From Lojkania enalia (lineage: Eukaryota; Ascomycota; Dothideomycetes; Pleosporales): a DNA stretch of 27,025 nt. Within the stretch, counting starts at the first letter, position 1. Each line of letters starts with the position of its first letter. Shown in pieces: positions 10,732-21,635 of this stretch. Location: the NCBI GenBank assembly GCA_010094045.1, contig ML986806.1:42714-69738 (forward strand), in the 5' to 3' direction. Under the pieces are notes generated by a model. It was not told where the DNA came from. It searched no databases and saw only the letters and a program-made list of their open reading frames with translations. The translations under genes and the position numbers were made by a program.

Positions 10732-11448
10732 TAAATACTCTAGATAACTATAATCTATTTATAATTATTTAGTTATATAAGAGTAGGCTTTATATAATAT
10801 TCTAAACCTATAATAACCTTTATAATATTAATAATATCTATCTAAAAGCCTATCTTATTAAAGTTGTAAATATTATTATTATATATATTATATTTTATAA
10901 TTGTATTTTATATAAGCTTAAACTATATATTAATAACCTCTAAATTCTCTTATTTTATTTTTTAGTAATCTTTTACTTAATTAAAAGCTATTTTAAACTT
11001 ATTTATATATGCTATAAATCGTTTAGACTAATTCTTTCTTATAAATATTCTACTATATATACCTAATAGTTTATCTACTATATCTACTACTTTATATAGC
11101 TAGAGTATAAATTCTTGTAAATTAAGGTTAAGAATATATTATATAATTGTTTATTCTTTAGTTACTATAAACTTCTAGTAATTTAGTTATATATAAGAGT
11201 AAAACGCGATTTTATAAAGTCGAATAGAAAGTTATTAATATTATATATTAAAAGCTATAGTAGCGTATTATATACTCTTAAACTAGTCTAATTTATACGT
11301 CTTTAAGATAAGCTTAATTCTACCTTCTTATTAAATTAATAGAAGGTTATATTATAGATTTATTATAGTTTGTATGTAGTATTTATAATACTAAGAAAAA
11401 ATAGCTGCTTTAATAGTTTAGCTACTTTAATAGTAGAATATATTAACT
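10732..11448 (-). pseudogene. Fot1/pogo-like DDE transposase relic 1, N-terminal half
   Basis: The - strand encodes the N-terminal half of a Tc1/mariner-superfamily transposase of the fungal Fot1/Pot2 (pogo) group. After the helix-turn-helix region (about 11340-11100) comes V-Q-N-T-I-x-K-Y-like sequence and the first catalytic block at 10845-10871, I-Y-N-F-N-K-I-G-F, where the family has I-Y-N-F-D-E-T-G-F; the catalytic Asp is Asn and the Glu is Lys. It then matches the family's N-R-E-W-V-T-V-I-E-S-I segment to about 10732, where it stops at the dispersed repeat. The second and third catalytic blocks are absent. The right end (about 11400-11448) shares terminal-repeat-like sequence with copy 2. 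Confidence 0.75.
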
Positions 11449-11666
11449 ATTTTTTTTTTACTTTATCTTTTTTTTTATATTTTTATATTATATTACTACT
11501 TTTTACCTTATCTAATTTAATTTAGAATTTAAAATTCAAAAACTTTATTTTCTTTTTATATTATTATTAACTATATTACTTTCTTTTTATTAACTTTCTT
11601 TTTCTAAAATATATTTTCTTTTATTTATTTTATATCTAAACAGCAGTATTAAGGTATATAGTTAGT
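11449..11666. other. T-rich spacer
   Basis: Poly-T and TTTTATATTTT-like sequence lies between the Fot1 end and the copia LTR. It has no coding sense and none of the CTA/TAG richness of its neighbours, so it may be unique DNA into which both elements inserted. Confidence 0.6.
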
Positions 11667-11868
11667 TGTAGCGTAATATAGTCTTATATTATAGTTGTAT
11701 ATATAAAGGAATAAATATTCCCTTCCTTTATATAGACTTAAAAAAGAATTAACAATTAATACTAGTTACCTAACTACCCTCTTATATAATGTTTATACCG
11801 TATAAACCTCTTTATCTTATATGTACTTGCTAATTATAAATGCTAGCTAGTAGAGAGCCTATTCAACA
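11667..11868 (+). repeat. Copia A 5' LTR
   Basis: Starts TGTAGCG and ends CAACA, the TG...CA rule, 202 bp, a normal size for fungal copia. A promoter-like TATATATAAAGG lies near 11698. It sits directly upstream of the leader and Gag relic. The primer-binding site should begin at 11869, but I could not match it to a tRNA. Confidence 0.65.
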
Positions 11869-12289
11869 CTAATTAGTAGTTTAAATACTATAAGATAGGA
11901 AGCTCTTCTTATACCTTTCTATTTAGAGGATTATATATAAGAGGAATTCTTTTTCTTACTAATTTAACTATAAATTAGTAAGAGTAAAGATAGAGTCTAA
12001 TTTACATATAAGTGGCTGTAAATCTCTATTTAGTTACCCGACTAAGAGTAGGAAAACCTATCTATATAATACTATTTAGAGGTACTATACGAATAGTAGT
12101 ACTTACTTAATACTAGAAGGTCTATTTTATCTTTTTATATAAGGCTGTTTAGAAGTAGTATATAATAAAGAAGTAAGACAGCGCATAATAACGTATAACC
12201 AACTACTATAGAGTAATAAGTAATACTAGCTCTATCCCTAACCAACTAATATAATATATTAATATATAACTAATATATATCTCTTATAG

Positions 12290-13560
12290 GTATTTTAGTA
12301 AAGACCCTAGTAGAGTAGATAAATATTAAGGACTGGGTGGATAAGATTAAACTATTAGAAGATATATTTAAGAAGAAGCTTAATTTGTATATAGTTAACT
12401 TAATTATAGAACTTTATATATTAAGTATAATAGGCGTATAAACTCTTAAGAACTTCTAAAGCGATTTTATAGACTGGGAGCTTATATACTTTAGAGACTT
12501 TAGCTAACTATTTCTGCGAGAACTAATAGCTACCCTATAGAATAAGAGTATAAGTTTTAAGAAGGATATAATAGAAGCTACTATACTATATAGACTTGTA
12601 AAAGGAGAATATATATTTACTATCTTAACAGAGCATTATATAAAGCTATTACTACTATCGCTAGTCTTAATACTACAAAGGATATTTTTATATAAACTAC
12701 CTATAGACCTAATACCTCCTCTATAACTAGTATAACTACTTATAATCCAATCTCTATATAACTTATATTAACTTCTACCTATATAAGATATTATAGTAGA
12801 GAACCTTATATCTAAGAAGGTTGTACAATTCTAGAAGGCCTAGAAGAAGGAGAACAACTATATAGGGCAACTATATAATATTCTAGTTAATAAGGCTATA
12901 GTATTTATTAAACTCTACTAACGTCTTACTATCTATAAAGCCTCGTACGTAAACATCTTTTCTAATATTCTTAAGGGCCGTGTATATATATTCTACCTTT
13001 ATAATATCGGCCCTAAGAAGACGTAGAAGGTCCTGTATAAACAGCTTAGCAATTACTTTAATACTAACGTAAATTACAACTAATATTAGATAGATTAGAC
13101 GATAATAAGCTTTATATAAATTAAGCAGGAGAACCCTATAAAAACTCCGCACGAAGCCCTTAAAACTATAATTAATAAACTTACTCTTGCGTAAAGAGTT
13201 CTTAGTCTACAATTTTAAGGCGAGATACTGCTTTATACTACTATTATATAAGTATACTAAGAACAACCTAAGCTTAAATAAGTTATATTCTTAATTAAGC
13301 CTATATATAAAGTACTATTTAGTAATCTCCGAGTAGTACTCTAAATTTTAATCGACCGATAGAATAATATATTTATAAATAAACCCTAGGACGTATACTA
13401 TACTAATAGAAGATATAACTTATCTTATACGCGTAGCTTTTAATAATATAGGAGAAGTTAAAGGGGATATAGAAGATTATGCTTCTCTATACAATTAAAA
13501 CAATACTTTATCTATTATAAGGAAGGGTACTAGTTAATAAATTATTCTCGCACGGATTAA
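12290..13560 (+). pseudogene. Copia A Gag relic with zinc knuckle
   Basis: Gag part of the fungal copia polyprotein. Reading through stops, 12810-13060 gives a helical segment (K-V-V-Q-F, K-E-N-N-Y-I-G-Q-L-Y, S-Y-V-N-I-F-S-N-I-L-K-G-R) typical of this family's capsid. The nucleocapsid knuckle is at 13504-13545: Y-x2-Y-x4-Y-x4-Y replacing C-x2-C-x4-C-x4-H, with Y-Y-K-E-G-Y and a TAG at the expected Trp. Stops are almost all TAG or TAA at Gln or Trp positions. The exact start is unknown; 12290 is where family-like sequence begins. The long frame on the opposite strand at 12883-13152 is a shadow. Confidence 0.75.
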
Positions 13561-14060
13561 TCCTATATAAAATACTAGTATATCTCTTCGTACAAAGAAT
13601 TTTATAATAAGATATTAACGCGTAAGAAGGTAAGCACGTATATCTAAGAATTTAAAGGTAAACTAGAGTAGGAGGAAGAGGAGTTATATAATAATAATAA
13701 CTTAGATAAAGAGGAAGGTAAGAAGATTATTAACTACCTTACTACTACTACATTTCTCTACTATATAATAGTAGAGGATATCTATAGCCTAGAACTTAAA
13801 GGATACGCAGAACAATTTATCCTTAAAAACCGATATTATATAGTATATTAAGGTAAACTATAGAATACTAGTATAGTAAGAATTTCTACCGTTAGAAAGT
13901 TACAACTTAAAGTATATCTACGAGAATTCTCTCGTATGAAAGTAGACTGGATACTAAAGAAGGAGAGTATTAACTTTAGAGGATAAAGATTAATAGGATT
14001 AATCGGTACTATATAAATTACTAACCTAGTTAGTAACGTAATATATTATATCCTAGACAC
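13561..14060 (+). pseudogene. Copia A protease relic
   Basis: Aspartic protease of the copia polyprotein, continuing the Gag frame. An acidic Glu/Asn/Asp-rich linker (about 13660-13720) precedes it. The active-site D-T-G lies at 13864-13872 and reads N-T-S, so both the catalytic Asp and the Gly are lost; it is followed by V-x-x-L-Q-L-K-V-Y-L-R-E-F, typical of the family. A downstream I-L-D-T segment (near 14050) fits the second conserved protease block. Inactive. Confidence 0.65.
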
Positions 14061-15100
14061 CCTAATACTATTTCTACTATCTCTAGTAGATGTAGACCAA
14101 ATAGGTATATACTTTAATAATATATAGAATATAATTATATAAGATAATAGAAATACTATTCTAGTTATATAAAAATAGAGTTATCTATTCTTTAATATAT
14201 AAAAGGAGGAATTAATATCCTTTTTTACTAAATATAAACTTCGACGACTGTATAGAAGATTTAACTATTCTTATATAGAACAACTCTATATAATACTTAA
14301 GAATACTATATATAACGTTAATCCCTCTATACTTAAGAAGATTGAGAAGTTCTGCTATATATATTAGCTATATAACCTAGTACTATAAAGATTTAAATTC
14401 ACGATTAAGGATAATTTATACTTTAATTATAAGATAGTAATTAATACTATATAAATTAGCAACTAAGATATACTATATATAATTAACGCGGATATATCAT
14501 TCTAAGCGGCAACTTTTTTAAAATTAATATCTATATAAGATACTTAAGACGCGCTTTATAAGTACTCGATTAATATATATTAAAGCCTACCTAATTATAT
14601 TATATATAACCTAATATAAACTTTATATTTAAAGACTTCCGGAATTATATAAAGATTATAGAAGTAATATATTAACAAATACTAGTAGAGGCTTATTAGA
14701 CTATAGAGAAGATTAAGCGTACGCACGCACTACTATAATATATATATAATATCTTCTATATAGAATTAGATAATTATATAGATAATAAGTTAGTATTATA
14801 AATAGCTGTTAAAGCCCTTAATAATATAGTAGAACTAAACGGTTTTATACCTATATTACTTATATTTAGAATATACCTAAGAATTAATATAGATTCCGTA
14901 CTATCCTCTAATATTACTATATAAGCTAATACTATATAAAAGATAATAAGAATACTTTAAAGTAAGAGAGTAAAAGTTAATATTAATTATATAATTAATA
15001 CCTAGAATAGCTTAACAGTATATAAAGTTCTAAATCTTCTACTTAGTTCTAAAGTAAAGATATAATAAGAGAAGAAAGGATAGATAGAACTATATATAGT
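14061..15100 (+). pseudogene. Copia A integrase relic
   Basis: Integrase would insert the cDNA copy into the genome. The zinc-binding HHCC domain is at about 14240-14370: L-R-R-L-Y-R-R-F-N-Y (family H-R-R-F-G-H) followed by K-I-E-K-F-C-Y-I-Y-Q-L-Y (family C-x2-C), so at least three ligands are Tyr. The core follows with F-N-Y-K-I-V-I-N-T (family V-D-T; first catalytic Asp to Asn) and F-Q-A-A-T-F-L near 14500. The Glu block is I-E-K-I-K-R-T-H near 14710, where Glu survives, then A-V-K-A-L-N near 14810. Frame and order agree with the protease upstream. Confidence 0.75.
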
Positions 15101-16400
15101 AAAGGGGATTAAGGCCTAAGATATTATTGTTAAAATAGAGAATAGTCTAGAGAGGTTCTACTATATATAAGTTAGGCTGTATTATTATATAAAAGATAAA
15201 GATAAACCTATATAAGAACTGCTAGACCTAGATAAACTAGCACCTATATAAAGGGGCCCTCTATAGGTATAAAAGAGAGGTCGCCTATATAAGCAACTAG
15301 CTCCAACTAATAGACTATATAAAACAGCCCCTTAAGTAGTATTAGATTCGTTATACGAACTAGAACTAAAACTATAACTAGTTAAGAGAAGCTAAGAGAA
15401 ACCGTATAAGAATCCTATATAGGCTATAACCTTCCTAACCTAAAAGGAAAAGGAAGACTATATACTAGCAACTAAGCTTTATATAGACAGTATAATTATA
15501 ACACCTAAGAAACTATTTAAAGAATTAGATCGTATAGAAATAGAGAGTCTAATTATAAGTAGTACGTTTAAGGTACTCTCGTACGATCTATTAGTTTATA
15601 AGGGATAAATCTTCGACCTTTAACTTATACGTAAAGTTAAAGGGAAATTAATAAAACTATATAAAAAGTTACAACTTATATTTATAAAGTATTTAGATAA
15701 GAAGAAGAAGGAAACCTTTATACAGTCTCCTACAATTTAGAGAATAAGTTAGAGGCTAATTCTAGCTATTAGCCTATTACTAATAGTTTTATATAGTATA
15801 TACTATAAACTATATAATATTACTTAAGTATATATATAGTCTATAGATAAGCTTATCCAGATACTATTCGCTTAACTACTAAAAGAACTCTATAAAAGCT
15901 TTCCTCCCTATATAATATTTAGAGTTATACAACTACTATATAGTATAGTAGAATCTAGCGTATATTAGTTTAAGATATATTACAACTACTATAAGGATAA
16001 ACTTCGTATAGAAACCTCCTTATATAATCTATACCTATTAATTATATATAAAAGCATAAAAATATTTAGAATTATAGGGCTGTAAATAGATAATACCCTT
16101 AGTATTATTATAAATAAGTTTACGCAACGTAAAGAAGAAGAACTATAGAAGGCTATATTCCGCGCGAAGCCTAAAACAATATTATTATATAAATAGCCTG
16201 TAGAATTTAATAGAGGAAAGATCTAGCTTATATAAGATAAAACTATAATCTTATTAACTTAGAAAGGATAAGCTAAGAACCTCTATATAGTAGACCTAAA
16301 TATAAAGGACGCTATATAAAAGTATATTAAATAGTAGAATATATTATACTTTTAAGGCTAGAGCGTTATTAATATTAGATATTAATATAGTAAAGATTTT
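15101..16400 (+). pseudogene. Copia A reverse transcriptase relic, 3' truncated
   Basis: The linker (about 15100-15680) is charged and low in conservation. The reverse transcriptase region follows: V-I-Q-L-L-Y-S-I-V-E-S near 15930, the Y-N-L-Y-L-L-I segment (family Y-D-P-C-L-L) near 16020, and the active-site block at 16080-16098, G-L-Q-I-D-N-T-L, where the family has G-M-Q-T-D-D-T-L; the second Asp is Asn. K-A-I-F-R-A-K-P-K and L-Y-I-V-D-L-N-I-K-D-A then match well to about 16340. Past that point the expected R-A-R-G-A-Y-I-A-S-I block is absent, marking the break. The rest of RNase H is missing. Confidence 0.75.
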
Positions 16401-16689
16401 ATAGTTAAATTACTAGAAGAATTAGACTAGTAGTATAATACCTATATAATATATATCTAGCTATAGTATAGACTTTACGTATTTAGGCTCAAATAGGTTC
16501 TTTTAACTATAATTTTTATCTAAAGTTAAGTTAATTTTAGTTTTAAATTCTTTTAACTGATATAATATTTTAAATAGCTAGTAATTATATTAAATATAAG
16601 TTAATAGATAGAACTTTAAATAGTACTATCTAGGCTTTAAGTTATATAAAGGTTATAAAATAGTTACTTTAGAATCTCTTTTTATATTA
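16400..16689. other. Junction DNA between copia A and gypsy 2
   Basis: AT-rich sequence with no recognised domain. It should contain the point where copia A ends and the - strand gypsy 2 relic begins. No LTR end, target duplication or zinc-finger motif was visible. Confidence 0.5.
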
Positions 16690-17090
16690 AATTTAAGTAG
16701 TTTATAATCTTTAATAACTATTTAAATAGCTTATTAATAGATAGTAATATTAGTAGATTATAAATATTAAGTTAAGTATTAGTTAGTAGTAAAAACTAGC
16801 TATTTATTCTTATAGTCTAGGTTTATATAATACTTATATATCTATAGCTATCTTAAAATTAACTAGTATTTTCCTAATATAATTATATAAAAATATACTA
16901 TTTTTAAATAGTTTAGGTGTTAGAGAGTTAGATTAATTAAGTAGGAAATAGTTCTTCTATAAAAGACTTTTCTATTAAAGTTAGTTAAATATAAATTATA
17001 TAAAAGTTATATCTTTTAGAATTTTAAGGTATATATAAAGTTTCTATAAATATAGCTATAACTAATAGCCCTAGTATTAATAAGAATATT
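16690..17090 (-). pseudogene. Gypsy 2 aspartic protease relic
   Basis: The active-site triad is at 17069-17077 in the context I-L-I-N-T-R-A, where the family has A-L-I-D-T-G-A; catalytic Asp and Gly are lost. It is followed by I-S-Y-S-Y-I-Y-R (family S-F-I-D), then near 16860 by L-G-K-Y-Q-L-I-L, the family's L-G-x-x-x-I-I-L-G-L-P-W-L block, and the L-D-Y-K-N-K segment (family I-D-W). Stops are TAG at Gln or Trp positions. Order behind the Gag zinc knuckle supports the call. Confidence 0.65.
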
Positions 17091-17390
17091 AATATTTTAC
17101 TAGACTAGGTCTTAATAAATTAAAAAAGAAGCCAGAATCTAGTAGTTCTATAACTATTTCTATAGAAGCTAGTTCTATAAGTATATAGAAATTTAGTATA
17201 GATATAGTTTTAAGAGATAATTTACTTCTAGAATAGACCTTTTAATAATATTCTAGTTAGTAAAACTAGCTGTATTTAAGAATAAGAATAATAGCTTTAT
17301 TTATAAAATAATAAACGCATTAAAAATTGGTTAGAAAATTAGTTAAAGGATTAAGAATAGAACTTATAAGGTATAGTAGAACTCTAAAAC

Positions 17391-18300
17391 CCTTAACATA
17401 TTAATAGTAGAAGAGTATTATATTCTAGTAAAATATATCCCTTACTATTATACTTATAATAGCGTCTTTTACAGTAATATCTTTCTTATTTATTAGATCT
17501 TATAGGTATATAACTAGAAGTATTAAGTTTTATAGCGTTTAAGATCTTCTAGTAAGTAGTATAATATTTTAGTTATTTATAGTAGTTGTTAAATAGATAA
17601 TATAAGTTAATATTATATAAGAAAATTAGATTAGTATAGTGATTTAGGGTACTAGGTATTATAATATCTATTATAGTATAGTAGAACTTATTAGAAAGAG
17701 AATATTAGAGATATATAATTTATCCGGTCTTATTTAATTTAGTATCTACAATTAGGCGTTGGAATTTAGTAAAGTAAGTAAAAAACCTGCTTCGGCCTTA
17801 TTTTAAAGTCTCTAGCTTACTCTATACTATAGTCTTCTTATTCTAGTCGCTATAAGTAGATTTTAAAAAGGCGACTAAGCTAATTATAAAGTTAATACTC
17901 TTATCTATTAATAAGTTAACTAATATTACTAGATCTTATTTTAGGCGGGAATAGATATATAGAAGATAGGTACGTTTAGTTAGGTATTAGTTAGCGTTTC
18001 CTTCTAGTTTATAGTAGAGCTTTCTAATAAAGTATAAAAGCTCTAAATATTTACTAGAAAATATTAACAAGTTAAATAAGTAGTTAGAATAGAAATATAA
18101 ATTATATATAATTTTAAATAGATTAAAGGTTAACGTAAACATCTATTTAGAAGTTAGAGTTGTAAGCTAAATTAAGCTAAGAGTAGGTAATAGTTCTATT
18201 ACTATTAATATACTAGTAGCTAGTAGAAGGATAGCTATTTAGCGGCTACTAAATTCTCTTTATATCGTTTTAAAGTCTAGCTTATAGCAGTTCTCCTATT
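17391..18300 (-). pseudogene. Gypsy 2 Gag relic
   Basis: Retrotransposon Gag of the gypsy type. The capsid part near 17720-17780 gives F-T-K-F-Q-R-L-I-V-D-T followed by a L-S-N-K-F-Y-Y segment (family F-x-x-L-x-x-E-A-G ... G-L-x-x-x-L). The zinc knuckle at 17420-17461 reads Y-Y-K-Y-N-S-K-G-Y-I-L-L-E-Y, that is C-x2-C-x4-H-x4-C with all four ligands turned to Tyr, preceded by a basic Lys/Arg segment. The N-terminal half is hard to follow and frames shift. Start not determined. Confidence 0.65.
17420..17461 (-). other. Gypsy 2 Gag zinc-knuckle site, all ligands now Tyr
   Basis: Fourteen codons fit C-x2-C-x4-H-x4-C exactly in spacing, each ligand replaced by Tyr. It has the same kind of damage as the gypsy 1 site at 8973-9017. 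Confidence 0.7.
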
Positions 18301-18539
18301 TAACTAAGACCTCTACTAATATCTTATTCTTCTATTATAAAGAGTTTAGTTTTCCTTAAATCTTTTTAAATATATTAATAAGCGCGTTTTTATCGATAAT
18401 ATATAATAGTAGATAATATAATATAATATTATAGACGCTTATATATAGTTAGTTAATTATATTTTAAATAGTTAACTCTATTACTATATACTATATATAA
18501 ATATTAAAATATTATATAAAGAATAGAAATATCTATATT

Positions 18540-20160
18540 ATATAGGTTTTTATAAGAGCTAGGTCTGTGCTACTATATAGGTTAGCCGGATTAGTAAAAC
18601 CTTCCTCTATTATAGTTATAATAAGTCGGTTATATTCTAGCTAGTAGTTAATAGCTGTTATTAGTAGCTAGTTTAAATATTATAGTAAGAGTCGTATAGG
18701 TATAGAGGTATTATAATATTACTATAATATATAGTATTTATTTAGCCTCTTTAATAAACTATATAAATCTACTTTAAATTATTATAGATAATAAGCTAAA
18801 AGAATTTTATATAAGCTTTAATTAAGATAAAAATTTAAGCGTATTATTTAGAGTTTTTAATATCTATAGTATTTATAGTATAAGAAGTCTTAGTAGGGTA
18901 TATAATTATATTTTAAAGCGTTTAAGTACTATCTATATATTTTAAAGAATTAGATCTAATATTTTAAAAACTTTTTAATAGTTATTATATATAAATATAT
19001 TAAAAAACACGTTTTTAAAAGCTAGTAGAAAGCCTTTCTTATTAATATAGAAGATATACTAGTATACTAAGTCTTATACGCGTTAAGAGTACTTCTATTT
19101 TAAAGGCTTAAAGTAAACTATATTAAGTAGTAAGAGGATATATAATAAATAGGCTAGTATATAGAGGGTAAGAATCTTATTCTTAAGGTAGTAGTTCTTA
19201 AAATTCTGGTTAAAGTAGCTCTTATAGCTATCTAGAATTAGTAGCTAATATATCTCTATCTAATATGCTTTTAAATAAGTATTAAAGTATTTTAATTACT
19301 TAAAACTAAATATATTATTCGTTTAGCTATTTTTAGATACTAAAAGCTTCTAATTATATAGTATATTTATCTTCTTATACTAAGAAAAGATATAGATACG
19401 CCCTTTATAGATAATAAAAGGTAGGGTTATATACTCTACTATATAAATACTCTAGATAATAGTAATCTACTTCTAATTATTTAACTATATAAGATTAGAC
19501 TTTATATATCTCTCTAAACCTATAATAATTTTTATAAACCTAATTATATCTAATTAGAAACTAGTCTTATTAAAGTTATATATATCTTTATTATAAATAC
19601 TATATATAGCTTTTATTTCTTTAATAAGTTTAAACTATACGCTAATAACTTTAGAATTTTTCTACTATATTCTCTAATAGTTCTTTACCTAATTAAATAC
19701 TATTTTAAGCTTATTTATATATATTATAAATCTCTTAATCTAATTCTTGTCTACTAGTTTTTTACTATATATAGCTAATAGTTTATCTATTATATCTACT
19801 ACTTTATATAGCTAGAGCGTAAATTTTCGCGAATTTAAGTTAAGAATATATTATATAATTATCTACTCTTTAGTTATAATTAACTTTTAGTAGTTTATAT
19901 AATAATTAATATATATAAAAGTTCCTTTATATTTCTATTAAAGAAGTAGTTACAGTATATTAAATATATTAGTAGTAGCTTATAGGCTTTAGAATTAGCC
20001 AGCTTTATATACTTAAAAGATAAACTTAATTCTATCTTTTTATTAAGTATTATCTCTTTATAGGTATTAAGGTATTATATATTATAGTTGTCGTATTCGC
20101 TACTAAGAAATTTTAGCTTACTTAATAGGATAGTTTACTTAATAGTACTTTATATTAGCT
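18540..20160 (-). pseudogene. Fot1/pogo-like DDE transposase relic 2, near full length
   Basis: The most complete of three related copies. From the right: N-terminal helix-turn-helix region (about 20060-19850), first catalytic block at 19557-19583 reading I-Y-N-F-N-K-T-S-F (family I-Y-N-F-D-E-T-G-F; Asp to Asn, Glu to Lys), the second Asp block at 19258-19266, I-L-D, which keeps its Asp, and the third block at about 19110-19133, L-L-L-N-I-V-Y-F (family Q-P-L-D-V-G-C-F; Asp to Asn), followed by F-K-P-L-K-x-K-Y-S. Then G-F-L-L-A-F-K-N-V-F and the L-x-x-L-x-x-Q-L-x-T-P tail run to about 18780, and weaker sequence to 18540. About 1.6 kb agrees with a roughly 500-residue transposase. The right end shares terminal sequence with copy 1 (11380-11448). 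Confidence 0.8.
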
Positions 20161-20164
20161 ATTA

Positions 20165-20950
20165 ATAACTAGTAATTAATAGATATCTATTATATAGTTT
20201 TCTATATACTAATTAAAGTATTTAAACTAGATAATACTAATCTTATTATTTATCTAGCTATTATTACTAGTTATAATCGCCTAATTACCTAATATATTAT
20301 TACCTTTATATTAATAAGATAGGTAGTAAATACTTTTAAAAATAATAAATAGTAGAATTATCTAGCTAATTATATTAATTACTAAGATTATTATAGTCTA
20401 TTTATAATCGTTTAGCTAGATAGCTTTTATATAACAATTTTCTAACCCTATAATAACTAGCTAAACTAATATTTAGCCTATAATAAAGCCTATTTTATTA
20501 AAATTATATATATTCTTATCTTAAATTTTATACTTCTCTTTTATACTCTATAGAAGCTAGGACTATATATTTATAATTATTAGATTTTCGTATAGAGTTT
20601 ATAATTAATTATAAGAATAGTTTAATTAGGTTTTAAAACGTTTAATATATTATATAAAGTTTTAAGGCTAGTAGATATTAATCTAACTAGTACTATATTT
20701 AGCTAATAGTCTATTTACTATAACTTATATACTATTAATTATAGGCCGAAATCCTCGTAAATTCTAATTAAGAATATAGCTAATATGTACCTCTTTTTTA
20801 ATCTTTATAAACTTCTTTAAATTTAGTTTATAATTATATTATATAACTATTCTAGTATATTAAAGGTAGAGAGTACTTTAAGAGTAGTAAAAAGTTATTA
20901 TAGCGCTATTCTCGATTAAAACTTAATCTTAATTAATAGCTAAAATTATA
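20165..20950 (-). pseudogene. Fot1/pogo-like DDE transposase relic 3, N-terminal part
   Basis: Same family and strand as the neighbour on its left. The N-terminal region is at about 20900-20600 (N-L-R-G-F-R-P near 20755 matches the family's G-F-P-P block). The first catalytic block is at 20485-20511, I-Y-N-F-N-K-I-G-F, again with catalytic Asp as Asn. The frame continues through a P-x-x-I-I-F-K-like segment and W-Y-x-G-D-like sequence, ending near 20165 before the second Asp block, where copy 2's terminal sequence starts. This suggests copy 2 inserted into copy 3. The missing C-terminal half was not found beyond the left end of copy 2, so deletion is also possible. Confidence 0.75.
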
Positions 20951-21439
20951 AGAATAATTTATAATTCTTTATAAATTAATTATATATTACTATATTAAAC
21001 TATTATATATTAATTTAAATAGGCCGTTAGAAGTTTAGTAAAATAATAGCTTATTTATACTAATAGCTCGCTTATAAACTATATTATATTTCTAATCTAA
21101 CTATTATTAAAATCTAGAATAGTTAATAGTATATTAACTTTTTATAAAGTTTAAAAGTAGATACTTATTAAAATATATTATTTAAATAACTTTTATTTTA
21201 GATTTTATAGTTTTTAATTTAATATTTAATTAATAACTTTAATAAATATCTATTTAATTTAAATTAATATATAATAACTTTAAAATATATAAATATATTA
21301 TAAAAATATTATAGAAGTATTTCTAGTAAGAATTATATTTTAGAATTAATATAGTTAGATAAATTTTCTAGTAGATTGTTTAGCTTAAACTATATTTAGT
21401 ATAACTTACTTAACTTTAGTATTAGCCTACTAATATATA
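20951..21439. other. AT-rich DNA, nothing recognised
   Basis: Strongly AT-rich, with TTAATATTTAATTAATAA-like sequence and few Gs. No domain or repeat was recognised on either strand. Confidence 0.6.
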
Positions 21440-21635
21440 GCCTCTACTTATAGTATAGATAAGATACGTCTCAGCTCTAGAGGTTTAGTTGTTATAAGGC
21501 TGCATTTACAGTTCTTAGCGGCGGCTAATATATTAGTCCCGCCGAGAGTTTAGAATAGTTAAATAAAAGTCTATTACTAATATAGCGTTAAAATTTATCT
21601 AGCGCTTAATTAACAATTCCTTATACACCTCGGAG

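Larger units (their letters stand above)
11667..16400 (+). mobile_element. Ty1/copia retrotransposon relic A
   Basis: A 5' LTR (11667-11868) is followed on + by leader (11869-12290), Gag, protease, integrase and reverse transcriptase, the copia order. The body is the least decayed long element here: one frame stays largely readable for about 4 kb when TAG/TAA are read through. It breaks near 16345-16400, inside the region between reverse transcriptase and RNase H, and no second copy of the 202-bp LTR was seen, so the 3' part has been lost or displaced. Confidence 0.85.
16690..18480 (-). mobile_element. Ty3/gypsy retrotransposon relic 2, Gag and protease only
   Basis: On the - strand, Gag (about 18300-17640), zinc knuckle (17420-17461) and protease (about 17090-16690) follow in gypsy order. 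Reverse transcriptase should come next, but the sequence runs into copia A by 16400. Gag sequence differs from gypsy 1, so it is a separate family or a distant copy. The 18300-18480 part is a low-complexity N-terminal candidate. Confidence 0.65.

Noticed and set aside
12883..13152. 89-codon open frame on the - strand
   Set aside because: It lies opposite the copia A Gag relic, which reads well on +. Its composition (Leu, Ile, Tyr) is what RIP-mutated antisense gives, and no domain or start context supports it.
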